A stretch of DNA of 10,825 bases from Candidatus Omnitrophota bacterium (lineage in GTDB: Bacteria > Ratteibacteria > UBA8468 > MWAK01). The translations under genes and the position numbers were made by a program. Numbering within the stretch: the stretch's first letter is position 1; every line of letters begins with the position of its first letter. Positions 1 to 5,982 of the stretch are shown here, one piece after another. Below the pieces are notes generated by a model. That model ran no database searches and had not been told where the DNA came from. It was given only the letters and a program-made list of their open reading frames with translations. Where the stretch lies: the NCBI GenBank assembly GCA_018829455.1, contig JAHJUB010000131.1, positions 1-10,825 on the forward strand, in the 5' to 3' direction.

Positions 1-189
1 CTTGTTGGTGAAGGTTAAAAGGAGGATTTCAGCCGGGCTGACGCCCTGGTTCAGCAGGTAGGCCACGCGGTAAACCAGGGTCCTGGTCTTGCCGGAACCA
101 GGCCCGGCCAAAACCAGGCAGGGGCCATCGCCTTCGGTCACAACCCGGTATTGCTCCGCGTTTAACTCTTGGGCAAAATCGATACTCAT
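1..189 (-). CDS. UvrD/PcrA-family DNA helicase, N-terminus (partial)
   Basis: Only the first 63 residues are present; the gene continues past the left edge. They form the start of a superfamily 1A ATP-dependent 3'-5' DNA helicase (UvrD/PcrA/Rep). An N-terminal LNxEQ element corresponding to the Q motif (LN at residues 9-10) precedes a Walker A loop AGPGSGKT at about 29-36. Motif Ia, LLTFTNK, stands at the very edge (57-63). The family unwinds DNA in nucleotide excision repair, mismatch repair and replication restart. The ATG at 187-189 fits the usual start just before the Q motif. I see no Shine-Dalgarno sequence; instead the start codon lies inside a 14-bp perfect palindrome (188-201). The gene follows atpD in the same orientation but is separated from it by 116 bp of palindromes, so it is probably a separate unit. 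Which UvrD subfamily it is cannot be told from this fragment. Confidence 0.92.
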   Translation of the reverse strand, partial: MSIDFAQELNAEQYRVVTEGDGPCLVLAGPGSGKTRTLVYRVAYLLNQGVSPAEILLLTFTNK

Positions 190-201
190 CTGGGCCCAGA
201 T
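188..201. repeat. 14-bp perfect palindrome over the helicase start codon
   Basis: ATCTGGGCCCAGAT reads the same on both strands and includes the A and T of the helicase start codon. It could be an operator or an mRNA hairpin that limits initiation. With no spacer it would be a poor RNA hairpin, so a protein-binding site is slightly more likely. The function is inferred from position only. Confidence 0.45.
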
Positions 202-202
202 T

Positions 203-221
203 GACAGGCGGGACGCCTGTC
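203..221. repeat. Short palindromic repeat, GACAGGCG-type
   Basis: An 8-bp perfect inverted repeat, GACAGGCG / CGCCTGTC, encloses the 3-nt loop GGA. I recognise this kind of element as one dispersed in many copies in Omnitrophota and other PVC-related genomes, where it produces spurious ORFs rich in QASRL or RRTGVPP strings. One such spurious frame crosses it here. No poly-U run follows on either strand, so it is not a classical terminator. The dispersed nature cannot be shown from one copy. Confidence 0.6.
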
Positions 222-241
222 CTACGTTTGGGAATTGACAA

Positions 242-278
242 GCGACCCGGAAGGGTCGCACTACGAAAACATAGTGCG
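242..278. repeat. Two overlapping stem-loops downstream of atpD
   Basis: GCGACCC (242-248) pairs with GGGTCGC (253-259) around a GGAA loop. CGCACTA (257-263) pairs with TAGTGCG (272-278) around an 8-nt loop. The two stems share bases 257-259, so only one can form fully at a time. They begin about 28 bp past the atpD stop and could protect or end the ATPase transcript. Neither is followed by a U-tract, so rho-independent termination is not supported; a dispersed palindromic repeat is equally likely. Confidence 0.55.
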
Positions 279-305
279 GCGTTCAGTGAAGGATTTATCG
301 TTGTG

Positions 306-920
306 CTAACGCAGAACCTCTTTAATGCGCATCAAGCGTAACAGAGCGCTTCGCTCAAATTCATTCAATTTATCCGTAATGGAACGTATGGTTTCTGAGA
401 TTGAAGGAATCAGCAGATATTCCAGGGCATTGACTCGGCGGCGCGTGCGCTCAATTTCAAACGAGAGCAACTGGCAACTCTTAAACAGCCCCCCCAGGCG
501 AACCAGGGACGGCAGCAAATCCCGGAGTTCGTTCAGAGCAATATCCAGTTGAGGACTTACCTTAAAGAAATCATAATCCAGGTTTAGCGTCGGCTCCTTA
601 AAACTGAACTGTGGTATCGGCACATTCATAATCTTGGCCAAATCGGATTGAAAACCCATTTCCATTCCGGCCGTCTTCAGGGCCTGAATAAAATCCTTTT
701 CCGGCATAAGGCCGCGGCTGATAACCAGATGCAGAAAAACCTGTTTGATTTTTTTATTTACCTCATCGCTTAATGTTTTGGCCTCTTTAATCAAGCTTAA
801 GAATTTATACATCATCTGCTCCAGTTTATCCTGAAGCAGTTTATACCCGCGCTGGGCCAAGACTAATCTACGCCTCAGACGCAATAACTCCATCCGGTTC
901 GGACTAACCCTAAGTTGCAT
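306..920 (-). CDS. atpD: V/A-type ATP synthase subunit D (central rotor shaft)
   Basis: Subunit D is the long antiparallel coiled coil that forms the central shaft turning inside the A3B3 head; it couples catalysis to the ion ring together with F and C. The 204-residue length is normal for the family (about 200-220). The N-terminal signature VSPNRMELLRLRRRL at residues 5-19 and the C-terminal EIERTRRRVNALEYLLIP at about 156-173 are the two conserved helical ends of the family. The ATG at 918-920 lies inside the end of atpB (11-bp overlap) and has no Shine-Dalgarno sequence, which suggests translation coupled to atpB. It is the last gene of the operon. Assignment is secure. Confidence 0.97.
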   Translation of the reverse strand: MQLRVSPNRMELLRLRRRLVLAQRGYKLLQDKLEQMMYKFLSLIKEAKTLSDEVNKKIKQVFLHLVISRGLMPEKDFIQALKTAGMEMGFQSDLAKIMNVPIPQFSFKEPTLNLDYDFFKVSPQLDIALNELRDLLPSLVRLGGLFKSCQLLSFEIERTRRRVNALEYLLIPSISETIRSITDKLNEFERSALLRLMRIKEVLR

Positions 921-2286
921 TTTGATAATATTTATCTAAATATTCTTCCCGTATGCGCTTTAATTCCCGCCGCGGTATTCGGGAAAGCAAACGCCAGCCA
1001 AGATCCAGAGTTTCGGCAACATTACGCACCTGGGTTTCTCCCTGGCGCACAAACTCGTTTTCAAAATTTTCCGAAAATTTAAGGTAGATCTTATCCTCAT
1101 CGCTCAGCGCTGCTTCGCCCAAAATCACCGCCAATTCCTTGGCTTCTTTGCCGCGGGCATAGCAGGCAAAGAGCTGATTCATCAAATCAGAGTGTTCCTC
1201 CCGGGTCTTGTCCCGGCCGATACCCTTGTCTTTAAGGCGAGAAAGGCTGGAGAGAACGTCAATGGGAGGGTAGACGCCTTGACGGTGAATCTGCCGGCTT
1301 AAAATAATCTGGCCTTCGGTTATGTATCCGGTAAGGTCCGGAATTGGGTGCGTTTTGTCATCCTCGGGCATAGTCAAAATCGGCAGCAAGGTAATGGAGC
1401 CGGGCTTATTTTTAATTTTGCCGGCGCGTTCATAAATAGTTGCCAAATCAGTATAAAGATAGCCCGGATAACCCCTTCTTCCGGGAATTTCTTTGCGCGC
1501 CGCCGAAATCTGGCGGAGCGATTCACAGTAAAGGGTCATATCAATCAGAATGACCAATACGTGCATATCCAACCGAAAGGCAAAGTATTCCGCCGCGGTT
1601 AGGGCAAGCCGGGGAGTGGAAATACGCTCAATGGCCGGCTCATTGGCCAGATTGATAAAAAGCGCGGCCCGCTCAATTGCGCCGGTATTCTTAAAATCAT
1701 TAATAAAGAAATTTGCTTCTTCAAAGGTAATTCCCATGGCGCCAAAGACCACCGCAAACTTTTCCTCTTTTCCTAAAACCTTTCCCTGACGGGCAATCTG
1801 GGCCGCAATTCGCGCGTGGGGCAGACCGGAGGCGGAAAAGATCGGAAGCTTCTGCCCCCGAACCAGGGGATTCATTCCATCAATCGCGGATATTCCGGTC
1901 TGGATAAACTCGGTGGGATAATCGCGCGCGGAGGGATTAATCGGATTGCCGTTGATGTCCAGATATTCATGGGCAATCACCGGAGGCCCGCCATCGCGCG
2001 GCCGGCCGGTCCCATCAAAAATCCGGCCGATCAAGTCCGGGCATACGCCCAAACTCTGAGTTTTGCCCAAAAACCTGATTTTTGTCTTAGCTACATCCAG
2101 GCCGCTTGTTCCCTCAAAAATCTGGACCAGCGCGCGTTCCGAAGAAATGTCCAGAACCCGGCCGCGGCGGATTGTGCCGTCGCCCAGCTCAATCTCAACC
2201 AATTCCGCAAACTTCACACCCGAAGTCTTCTCAACTACCACTAACGGTCCGGAGATGCTGGAAACAGTCAAATATTCTTTATACAT
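910..2286 (-). CDS. atpB: V/A-type ATP synthase subunit B (regulatory nucleotide-binding subunit)
   Basis: Non-catalytic subunit of the A3B3 hexamer, 458 residues, the usual length. The N-terminal beta-barrel (about 1-75) leads into the RecA-like fold. As expected for B, the Walker A position is replaced by SASGLPH (151-157). VVFGAMGITFEEANFF (179-194) and PPIDVLSSLSRL (340-351) are family signatures; R350 corresponds in number and context to the arginine finger described for Enterococcus hirae B. The ATG at 2284-2286 shares one base with the atpA stop (TAATG), and GGGAG lies four bases upstream as a ribosome site. The next gene, atpD, starts inside its 3' end. The name B follows V-type nomenclature; this is not the F-type b subunit. 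Confidence 0.98.
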   Translation of the reverse strand: MYKEYLTVSSISGPLVVVEKTSGVKFAELVEIELGDGTIRRGRVLDISSERALVQIFEGTSGLDVAKTKIRFLGKTQSLGVCPDLIGRIFDGTGRPRDGGPPVIAHEYLDINGNPINPSARDYPTEFIQTGISAIDGMNPLVRGQKLPIFSASGLPHARIAAQIARQGKVLGKEEKFAVVFGAMGITFEEANFFINDFKNTGAIERAALFINLANEPAIERISTPRLALTAAEYFAFRLDMHVLVILIDMTLYCESLRQISAARKEIPGRRGYPGYLYTDLATIYERAGKIKNKPGSITLLPILTMPEDDKTHPIPDLTGYITEGQIILSRQIHRQGVYPPIDVLSSLSRLKDKGIGRDKTREEHSDLMNQLFACYARGKEAKELAVILGEAALSDEDKIYLKFSENFENEFVRQGETQVRNVAETLDLGWRLLSRIPRRELKRIREEYLDKYYQNAT

Positions 2287-4028
2287 TATTCTCCCGCGCC
2301 CCCCCTGATGAGTTTTTCTAAAAGATCAAATTCCTCCGGCTTGTTTTCGGGAATATACTTCACCCGGCTGATTTTCTCACGAATCGGTAAATCGAAAATC
2401 TCCTTTAAGGCCTTGCCTTTTTCCAGCATCTCCCCGGCCTGGTGGTAAAAACCAAGAATTAATTTAAGCATCCGGCACTGCTTTTTCAATGAGGTGTAAG
2501 CATCAATCTCGTGAAACGCATTTTGATGTAAAAAATCCTCGCGAATCATGCGGGCTGCTTCTAAAATCAAACGGTCAGATAAAGAAAGAGTCTCCACGCC
2601 CACCAAGCGGGCAATCTCCAATAACTTTGATTCCTCTTCTAAGAGCCGCATTGCTTCGGTCTTGAGCTTCGGGTAATCCTCTGAAATTTTGCCGGTTAAA
2701 AATTCCTGGATGTTTTCATGGTAAAGCGAGTAGCTGTTTAACCAGTTAATGGCCGGAAAATGCCGGCTTGAGGCCAATTTGTCATCCAGCCCCCAGAAGG
2801 CCTTGATCACCCGCAGCGTATTTTGCACCACCGGGTCCGACACGTCTCCGCCCGGAGGAGAAACCGCTCCCATAACCGTCAACGTCCCAACACGCCCGTC
2901 GCTGCCGGAGCACACTGTTTTTCCGGCACGCTCGTAAAACTCAGCCAGGCGGGTAGTCAGGTAGGCCGGATAACCTTCCTCGCCAGGCATTTCCTCTAAC
3001 CTTCCGGAAATCTCCCGTAATGCTTCGGCCCAACGAGAGGTGGAATCGGCCATCAGAGCAACGGAATAACCCATATCGCGAAAATATTCCGCGATGGTAA
3101 TCGCCGTATAGATTGATGCCTCGCGCGCCGCTACCGGCATATTTGAGGCGTTGGCAATAACCACGGTCTTTTCCATCAAGGGCCGGCCGGTCCGGAGATC
3201 TTTTAATTCGGGAAGCGAGAGTAAAAGGTCGGCTACCTCATTCCCTCTTTCCCCGCAGGCCGCATAAACAATTACATCGGCGTCTGCCCACTTGGCTACG
3301 GTGTGCAGAAAAACAGTCTTGCCGCTGCCAAACGGCCCGGGAATACAGGCGGCGCCGCCTTTAGCGATCGGGAACAAGGTATCTATTACCCGCTGGCCGG
3401 TAATTAGCGGCTCATCAGGCAATAATCTCTCTTTCACCGGGCGGGGCTCTCTTACCGGCCAGCGCTGAGACATCCTGATTTCCATAATCTTGCCTGCGTT
3501 TTCAATCTTTGCCACCACATCATCAATCTTAAAATCGCCTTCCTGAATTTGAATTACTCTTCCGCTAACCTGCCCGGGAACTAAAATCTTGTGTTTGATT
3601 AAACCGGTCTCCACTACCTCTCCGAGAATGTCTCCGCTTACCAGTTCTTGATTAATCTTTACCCGGGGATTAAAATGCCATATCTTCTGCCGGTCTAAAG
3701 CAGGCAGTTCCATTCCACGCTGAACAAAATCGCCCTTCTCCTTGCGTATCAACTCCAGGGGCCGCTGAATACCGTCATAAATCATTGAGATTAAGCCGGG
3801 GCCTAATTCAACGCTTAGCGGTTCATTGCTTAAATAAACCGGCTCATCCGGACCAATGCCGGTGGTGTCTTCATAAACCTGAATAAAAGCAAGATCTCCT
3901 TTTAGTTCAATAATCTCACCGATCAGCCTCTCCTGAGAGACATAAACTACGTCAAACATACGCGCACCCCGGCAGCCGGAGGCAACTATCAACGGACCGC
4001 TGACCCGTATTATCTTTGGCTGATTCAT
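2286..4028 (-). CDS. atpA: V/A-type ATP synthase catalytic subunit A
   Basis: The ATP-hydrolysing or -synthesising subunit, 580 residues, full length and without an intein. Order of parts: N-terminal beta-barrel (about 1-70), the A-specific bulge or non-homologous region (about 115-190, including LVPGQVSGRV), then the RecA core. The core has Walker A GPFGSGKT (231-238), catalytic GER with E260, and Walker B with its signature VALMADSTSRWAEALRE (323-339). A C-terminal helical domain ends the protein. The ATG at 4026-4028 overlaps the atpF stop by ATGA. It has a good ribosome site, GAGGGG at 4037-4042, eight bases away, one of the better ones in the operon and in keeping with the need for three copies per enzyme. 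Assignment is secure. Confidence 0.99.
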   Translation of the reverse strand: MNQPKIIRVSGPLIVASGCRGARMFDVVYVSQERLIGEIIELKGDLAFIQVYEDTTGIGPDEPVYLSNEPLSVELGPGLISMIYDGIQRPLELIRKEKGDFVQRGMELPALDRQKIWHFNPRVKINQELVSGDILGEVVETGLIKHKILVPGQVSGRVIQIQEGDFKIDDVVAKIENAGKIMEIRMSQRWPVREPRPVKERLLPDEPLITGQRVIDTLFPIAKGGAACIPGPFGSGKTVFLHTVAKWADADVIVYAACGERGNEVADLLLSLPELKDLRTGRPLMEKTVVIANASNMPVAAREASIYTAITIAEYFRDMGYSVALMADSTSRWAEALREISGRLEEMPGEEGYPAYLTTRLAEFYERAGKTVCSGSDGRVGTLTVMGAVSPPGGDVSDPVVQNTLRVIKAFWGLDDKLASSRHFPAINWLNSYSLYHENIQEFLTGKISEDYPKLKTEAMRLLEEESKLLEIARLVGVETLSLSDRLILEAARMIREDFLHQNAFHEIDAYTSLKKQCRMLKLILGFYHQAGEMLEKGKALKEIFDLPIREKISRVKYIPENKPEEFDLLEKLIRGGAGE

Positions 4029-4354
4029 TTCTGTATCCCCTCGATTGAGTCGGTCCCAAGCGCCCGTACCATAACCTCTTTTAGGAACTCGTCGGTTAAA
4101 CCAAAATCCTCCCGATAATCCGGAAGAACAACAATGGCCGGATAGGTTCTCGGGCCTAATTCCCGAATCTGCTCCTTGACCCTAAGCGCGTATCGCTCGA
4201 GGATAAAACAGATGCTGAAATCATGGCGGACAACCTCATCCAGCGCCGAAGCAATTGCCTCTTTTTTATCCTCGGGAAAAAACATCTGAAAACCGGCAGC
4301 CGTAAATCCGGCCACCAGATCCTGGTCTCCGATAACCGCGATTTTGCTTTCCAT
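4025..4354 (-). CDS. atpF: V/A-type ATP synthase subunit F (rotor, regulatory)
   Basis: Small Rossmann-like subunit that binds the D shaft, 109 residues, normal for the family (about 100-110). The N-terminus KIAVIGDQDLVAGFTAAGF (residues 4-22) is the family's hallmark strand-turn-helix. The middle FSICFILERYALRVKEQI (46-63) and the following PAIVVLPDYRED (72-83) match the conserved core. The start at 4352-4354 lies three bases after the atpC stop with no evident Shine-Dalgarno sequence, so it is probably translated by re-initiation; the stop overlaps the atpA start. F stabilises the shaft and modulates ATPase activity in Thermus and Enterococcus; that role here is by homology. Confidence 0.93.
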   Translation of the reverse strand: MESKIAVIGDQDLVAGFTAAGFQMFFPEDKKEAIASALDEVVRHDFSICFILERYALRVKEQIRELGPRTYPAIVVLPDYREDFGLTDEFLKEVMVRALGTDSIEGIQK

Positions 4355-4357
4355 TGT

Positions 4358-5035
4358 TTATGTTAACGCTAATAATAGCTTGTTGGGTATCTGATTGATC
4401 TTCCCTAAAATCACCCAGCGCAGCAATCTAATCTCATTTAATTTAGCAAAATAATAGCTGATAATCGGTTCGGGCCCAAAGGTAATATACTTCGCGCCGG
4501 CCAGGAAATCCGCCATAAACCCTACTTTCAATTTCTCAAAGAAAAGACAAGAATCCTCTCTTTGCTTCTGATTTGCTTCGCTGGATAGCCGGGCAACCCG
4601 GCCGTAATCCGTCGGAAAAAAATTCGCGATCCGGTCTTTGAGGTTTAATCTTAAGGAATCGGAAAGTTCCTTAAGTTTTGCCGTGTGCCGGAGGAGATTA
4701 CCGAGGAACTCAAACTTAAGCTTATTGATCTTTACTTCCGCCGCATCCAGGTTCTCCGGCAAGCTGAATAAGGCGCTGCATAGCGGCTCATCGTCCAGGA
4801 GCTGGGCAACTATTTTTCTGGACCGGCGCGCCCGTTCATTTAAGAACAGCTCCAAATCCTGCGAATTTCTAATCTTTTTTATTTCCTCCTCGTGCGCGAC
4901 TTCGGATAACACATTTAAGGCCCCGGTTAAAGCGTCTGCCTCAATGATGTTGCGAAAAACTTCCGGGGAAATAAGCCTGGTTTCAAGCGCGCGCACCCGG
5001 CCCACAGCGTAAGCATAATCAGCTCTATTTTTCAT
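4358..5035 (-). CDS. atpC: V/A-type ATP synthase subunit C (rotor socket, shortened)
   Basis: Subunit C (AC39/d family) is the funnel that seats the D/F shaft on the K ring. I take ATG 5033-5035, giving 225 residues. From there the protein begins MKNRADYAYAVGRVRALE, the normal family N-terminus; a longer frame from 5089 adds 18 unrelated residues and overlaps atpE by 65 bp. The C-terminus YYFAKLNEIRLLRWVILGKINQIP is also typical. Both ends are therefore intact, yet the protein is about 100 residues shorter than the usual 320-350. The shortening must be internal, perhaps loss of one of the three similar helical domains. No frameshift is visible. It overlaps the end of atpE by 11 bp. The family call is firm; the domain-loss reading is inference. 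Confidence 0.88.
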   Translation of the reverse strand: MKNRADYAYAVGRVRALETRLISPEVFRNIIEADALTGALNVLSEVAHEEEIKKIRNSQDLELFLNERARRSRKIVAQLLDDEPLCSALFSLPENLDAAEVKINKLKFEFLGNLLRHTAKLKELSDSLRLNLKDRIANFFPTDYGRVARLSSEANQKQREDSCLFFEKLKVGFMADFLAGAKYITFGPEPIISYYFAKLNEIRLLRWVILGKINQIPNKLLLALT

Positions 5036-5462
5036 CAGTCTCGGAAGTAGCCCTTCCTTTAAATAAAATTTCCGCCACCCGGGCTTCATATTCGGGACGC
5101 CGAATCTTTAGATAAATCTCCGGCTCAAGCGCCTCTTTTTTCTCTCCCTCAAACGAAACCACTATTTTCTCGATTAAGTCCTTCACGCGGACTCTCCGGT
5201 CGGAAAAAACCTGATTCAGCATCCTTTGCCGAGCGGAAAGAACTGCTTTTTTTGACTCCAGCCGCGCCAGGCTTATAATACGCAGCGCCGCCTGGTTGCT
5301 TAAATCCTGCTTAGCCTGAATTATTTGTTCCACAATCTGTTGAGCCCTGACTTCCGCCTCTTTTCGGATCCGCCGGGCATCCTGTCTCCCCTGAGTTAAG
5401 ATACCCCCGGCTTTTTCCTCAGCCTCAACTAAAATCTTTTTAATTATATCCGCTACGGCCAT
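5025..5462 (-). CDS. atpE: V/A-type ATP synthase subunit E (peripheral stalk, short)
   Basis: Forms the peripheral stalk (stator) with subunit H, holding the A3B3 head against rotation. Residues about 5-95 are a charged, alanine- and glutamine-rich helix (EAEEKAGGIL, EAEVRAQQIVEQI) typical of the E coiled coil. The rest (about 95-145) is a reduced C-terminal domain ending EARVAEILFKG plus a hydrophilic tail. At 145 residues it is roughly 40-60 shorter than most bacterial and archaeal E subunits, and the loss falls in the C-terminal head-binding part. The ATG at 5460-5462 abuts the atpK stop, with AAGGTGGG at 5467-5474 as ribosome site inside atpK. Placement between K and C supports the call. 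It is not the F-type c subunit that shares the atpE symbol. Confidence 0.88.
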   Translation of the reverse strand: MAVADIIKKILVEAEEKAGGILTQGRQDARRIRKEAEVRAQQIVEQIIQAKQDLSNQAALRIISLARLESKKAVLSARQRMLNQVFSDRRVRVKDLIEKIVVSFEGEKKEALEPEIYLKIRRPEYEARVAEILFKGRATSETDEK

Positions 5463-5939
5463 TTATCCCACCTTAATTCCGTTAAGCAGCAGGATCGTAA
5501 TCAACAATCCTAAAACGGCGTAAGTCTCCACCAACGCAGCCAAAATCAGGGGCTTTACGAAATCCTTGGGTTGTTTTGCCACCATCATTACCCCGGCCGC
5601 GCACACTTTGCCCTGATGAACACCGGAAATAAAACCGGCAACCGCCACCGGAAGGCACGCGCCAAATATGGCTAAACCCTGCGCTACGGTAACCGACGGA
5701 ACGCTGCCTCCTAACAGGCCCAACTTTAGAATTACCAGAAAAGCGGACAAAAATCCGTAGATGCCCTGCGTGCCCGGCAAAGCCACTAATAAGAGTAGGG
5801 TTCCGAATTTATCCGGATACTCGCTCAGCACTCCGCAAGAGGCCTGCCCGGCCAAACCGACACCGATACTTGAGCCGCCTCCGGCCAAAAACGCCGCGGC
5901 GGCCGCGCCCAATATTCCCAGAGCCAATCCCCATTCCAT
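5463..5939 (-). CDS. atpK: V/A-type ATP synthase subunit K (ion-translocating ring), Na+-type
   Basis: Proteolipid of the rotor ring: 158 residues, four membrane helices (about 5-27, 47-72, 84-108, 127-153) as two fused hairpins, like Enterococcus hirae NtpK (156 residues). The first hairpin has LPGTQGIYGF with L54, T57, Q58 and Y61; the second has SGVHQGKV with Q109 and ALVETYAVLGL with E138. These match the Na+ ligands of the E. hirae ring (L61, T64, Q65, Y68, Q110, E139), so Na+ rather than H+ transport is predicted. One ion-binding glutamate per four-helix subunit is normal for this type. The start at 5937-5939 has a strong AGGAGGG site (5947-5953, seven bases away), the best in the operon, in keeping with about ten copies per enzyme. 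Confidence 0.97.
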   Translation of the reverse strand: MEWGLALGILGAAAAAFLAGGGSSIGVGLAGQASCGVLSEYPDKFGTLLLLVALPGTQGIYGFLSAFLVILKLGLLGGSVPSVTVAQGLAIFGACLPVAVAGFISGVHQGKVCAAGVMMVAKQPKDFVKPLILAALVETYAVLGLLITILLLNGIKVG

Positions 5940-5946
5940 GTTTAAG

Positions 5947-5953
5947 CCCTCCT
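5947..5953 (-). promoter_or_regulatory. Strong ribosome binding site of atpK
   Basis: On the minus strand this reads AGGAGGG with a 7-nt spacer to the atpK ATG, close to the ideal anti-16S match. Most other genes in this operon have weak sites or rely on overlap, so it stands out. It fits the higher stoichiometry of the ring subunit. Confidence 0.8.
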
Positions 5954-5982
5954 GTAAGCCGCCGGCTAAAGCCTGCGGCTAC
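5954..5982 (-). repeat. Intercistronic hairpin between atpI and atpK
   Basis: A stem of ten positions with one C/T mismatch (5957-5966 with 5971-5980) closes a 4-nt loop and is extended by two more pairs beyond a bulge. It ends one base before the atpI stop codon and just upstream of the atpK ribosome site. The sequence (AGCCGCAGGCTTTAGCC-like) resembles palindromic elements I associate with Omnitrophota/PVC genomes. In the mRNA it could stabilise the downstream atpK segment or block readthrough of atpI ribosomes. No U-tract follows, so it is not a terminator. Confidence 0.65.

Noticed and set aside
29..241. A 70-codon frame across the palindromes on the minus strand
   Set aside because: It is out of frame with the helicase start, which shows clear Walker A and Ia motifs, and its N-terminal part is a translation of the palindromic repeat.
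242..278. Rho-independent terminator of the ATPase operon
   Set aside because: The stems are adequate, but no run of U follows on the transcribed strand.
1816..2244. A 142-codon plus-strand frame inside atpB
   Set aside because: It is antisense to a conserved subunit, low in recognisable content, and explained by the codon bias of atpB on the other strand.
910..2286. Subunit B as an inactivated ATPase lacking its P-loop
   Set aside because: SASGLPH in place of Walker A is normal for the V-type B subunit, and the arginine-finger region is intact.
5036..5089. An 18-residue N-terminal extension of subunit C from ATG 5087-5089
   Set aside because: It would overlap atpE by 65 bp with no ribosome site, and the family N-terminus (DYAYAVGRVRALE) begins right after the ATG at 5033-5035.
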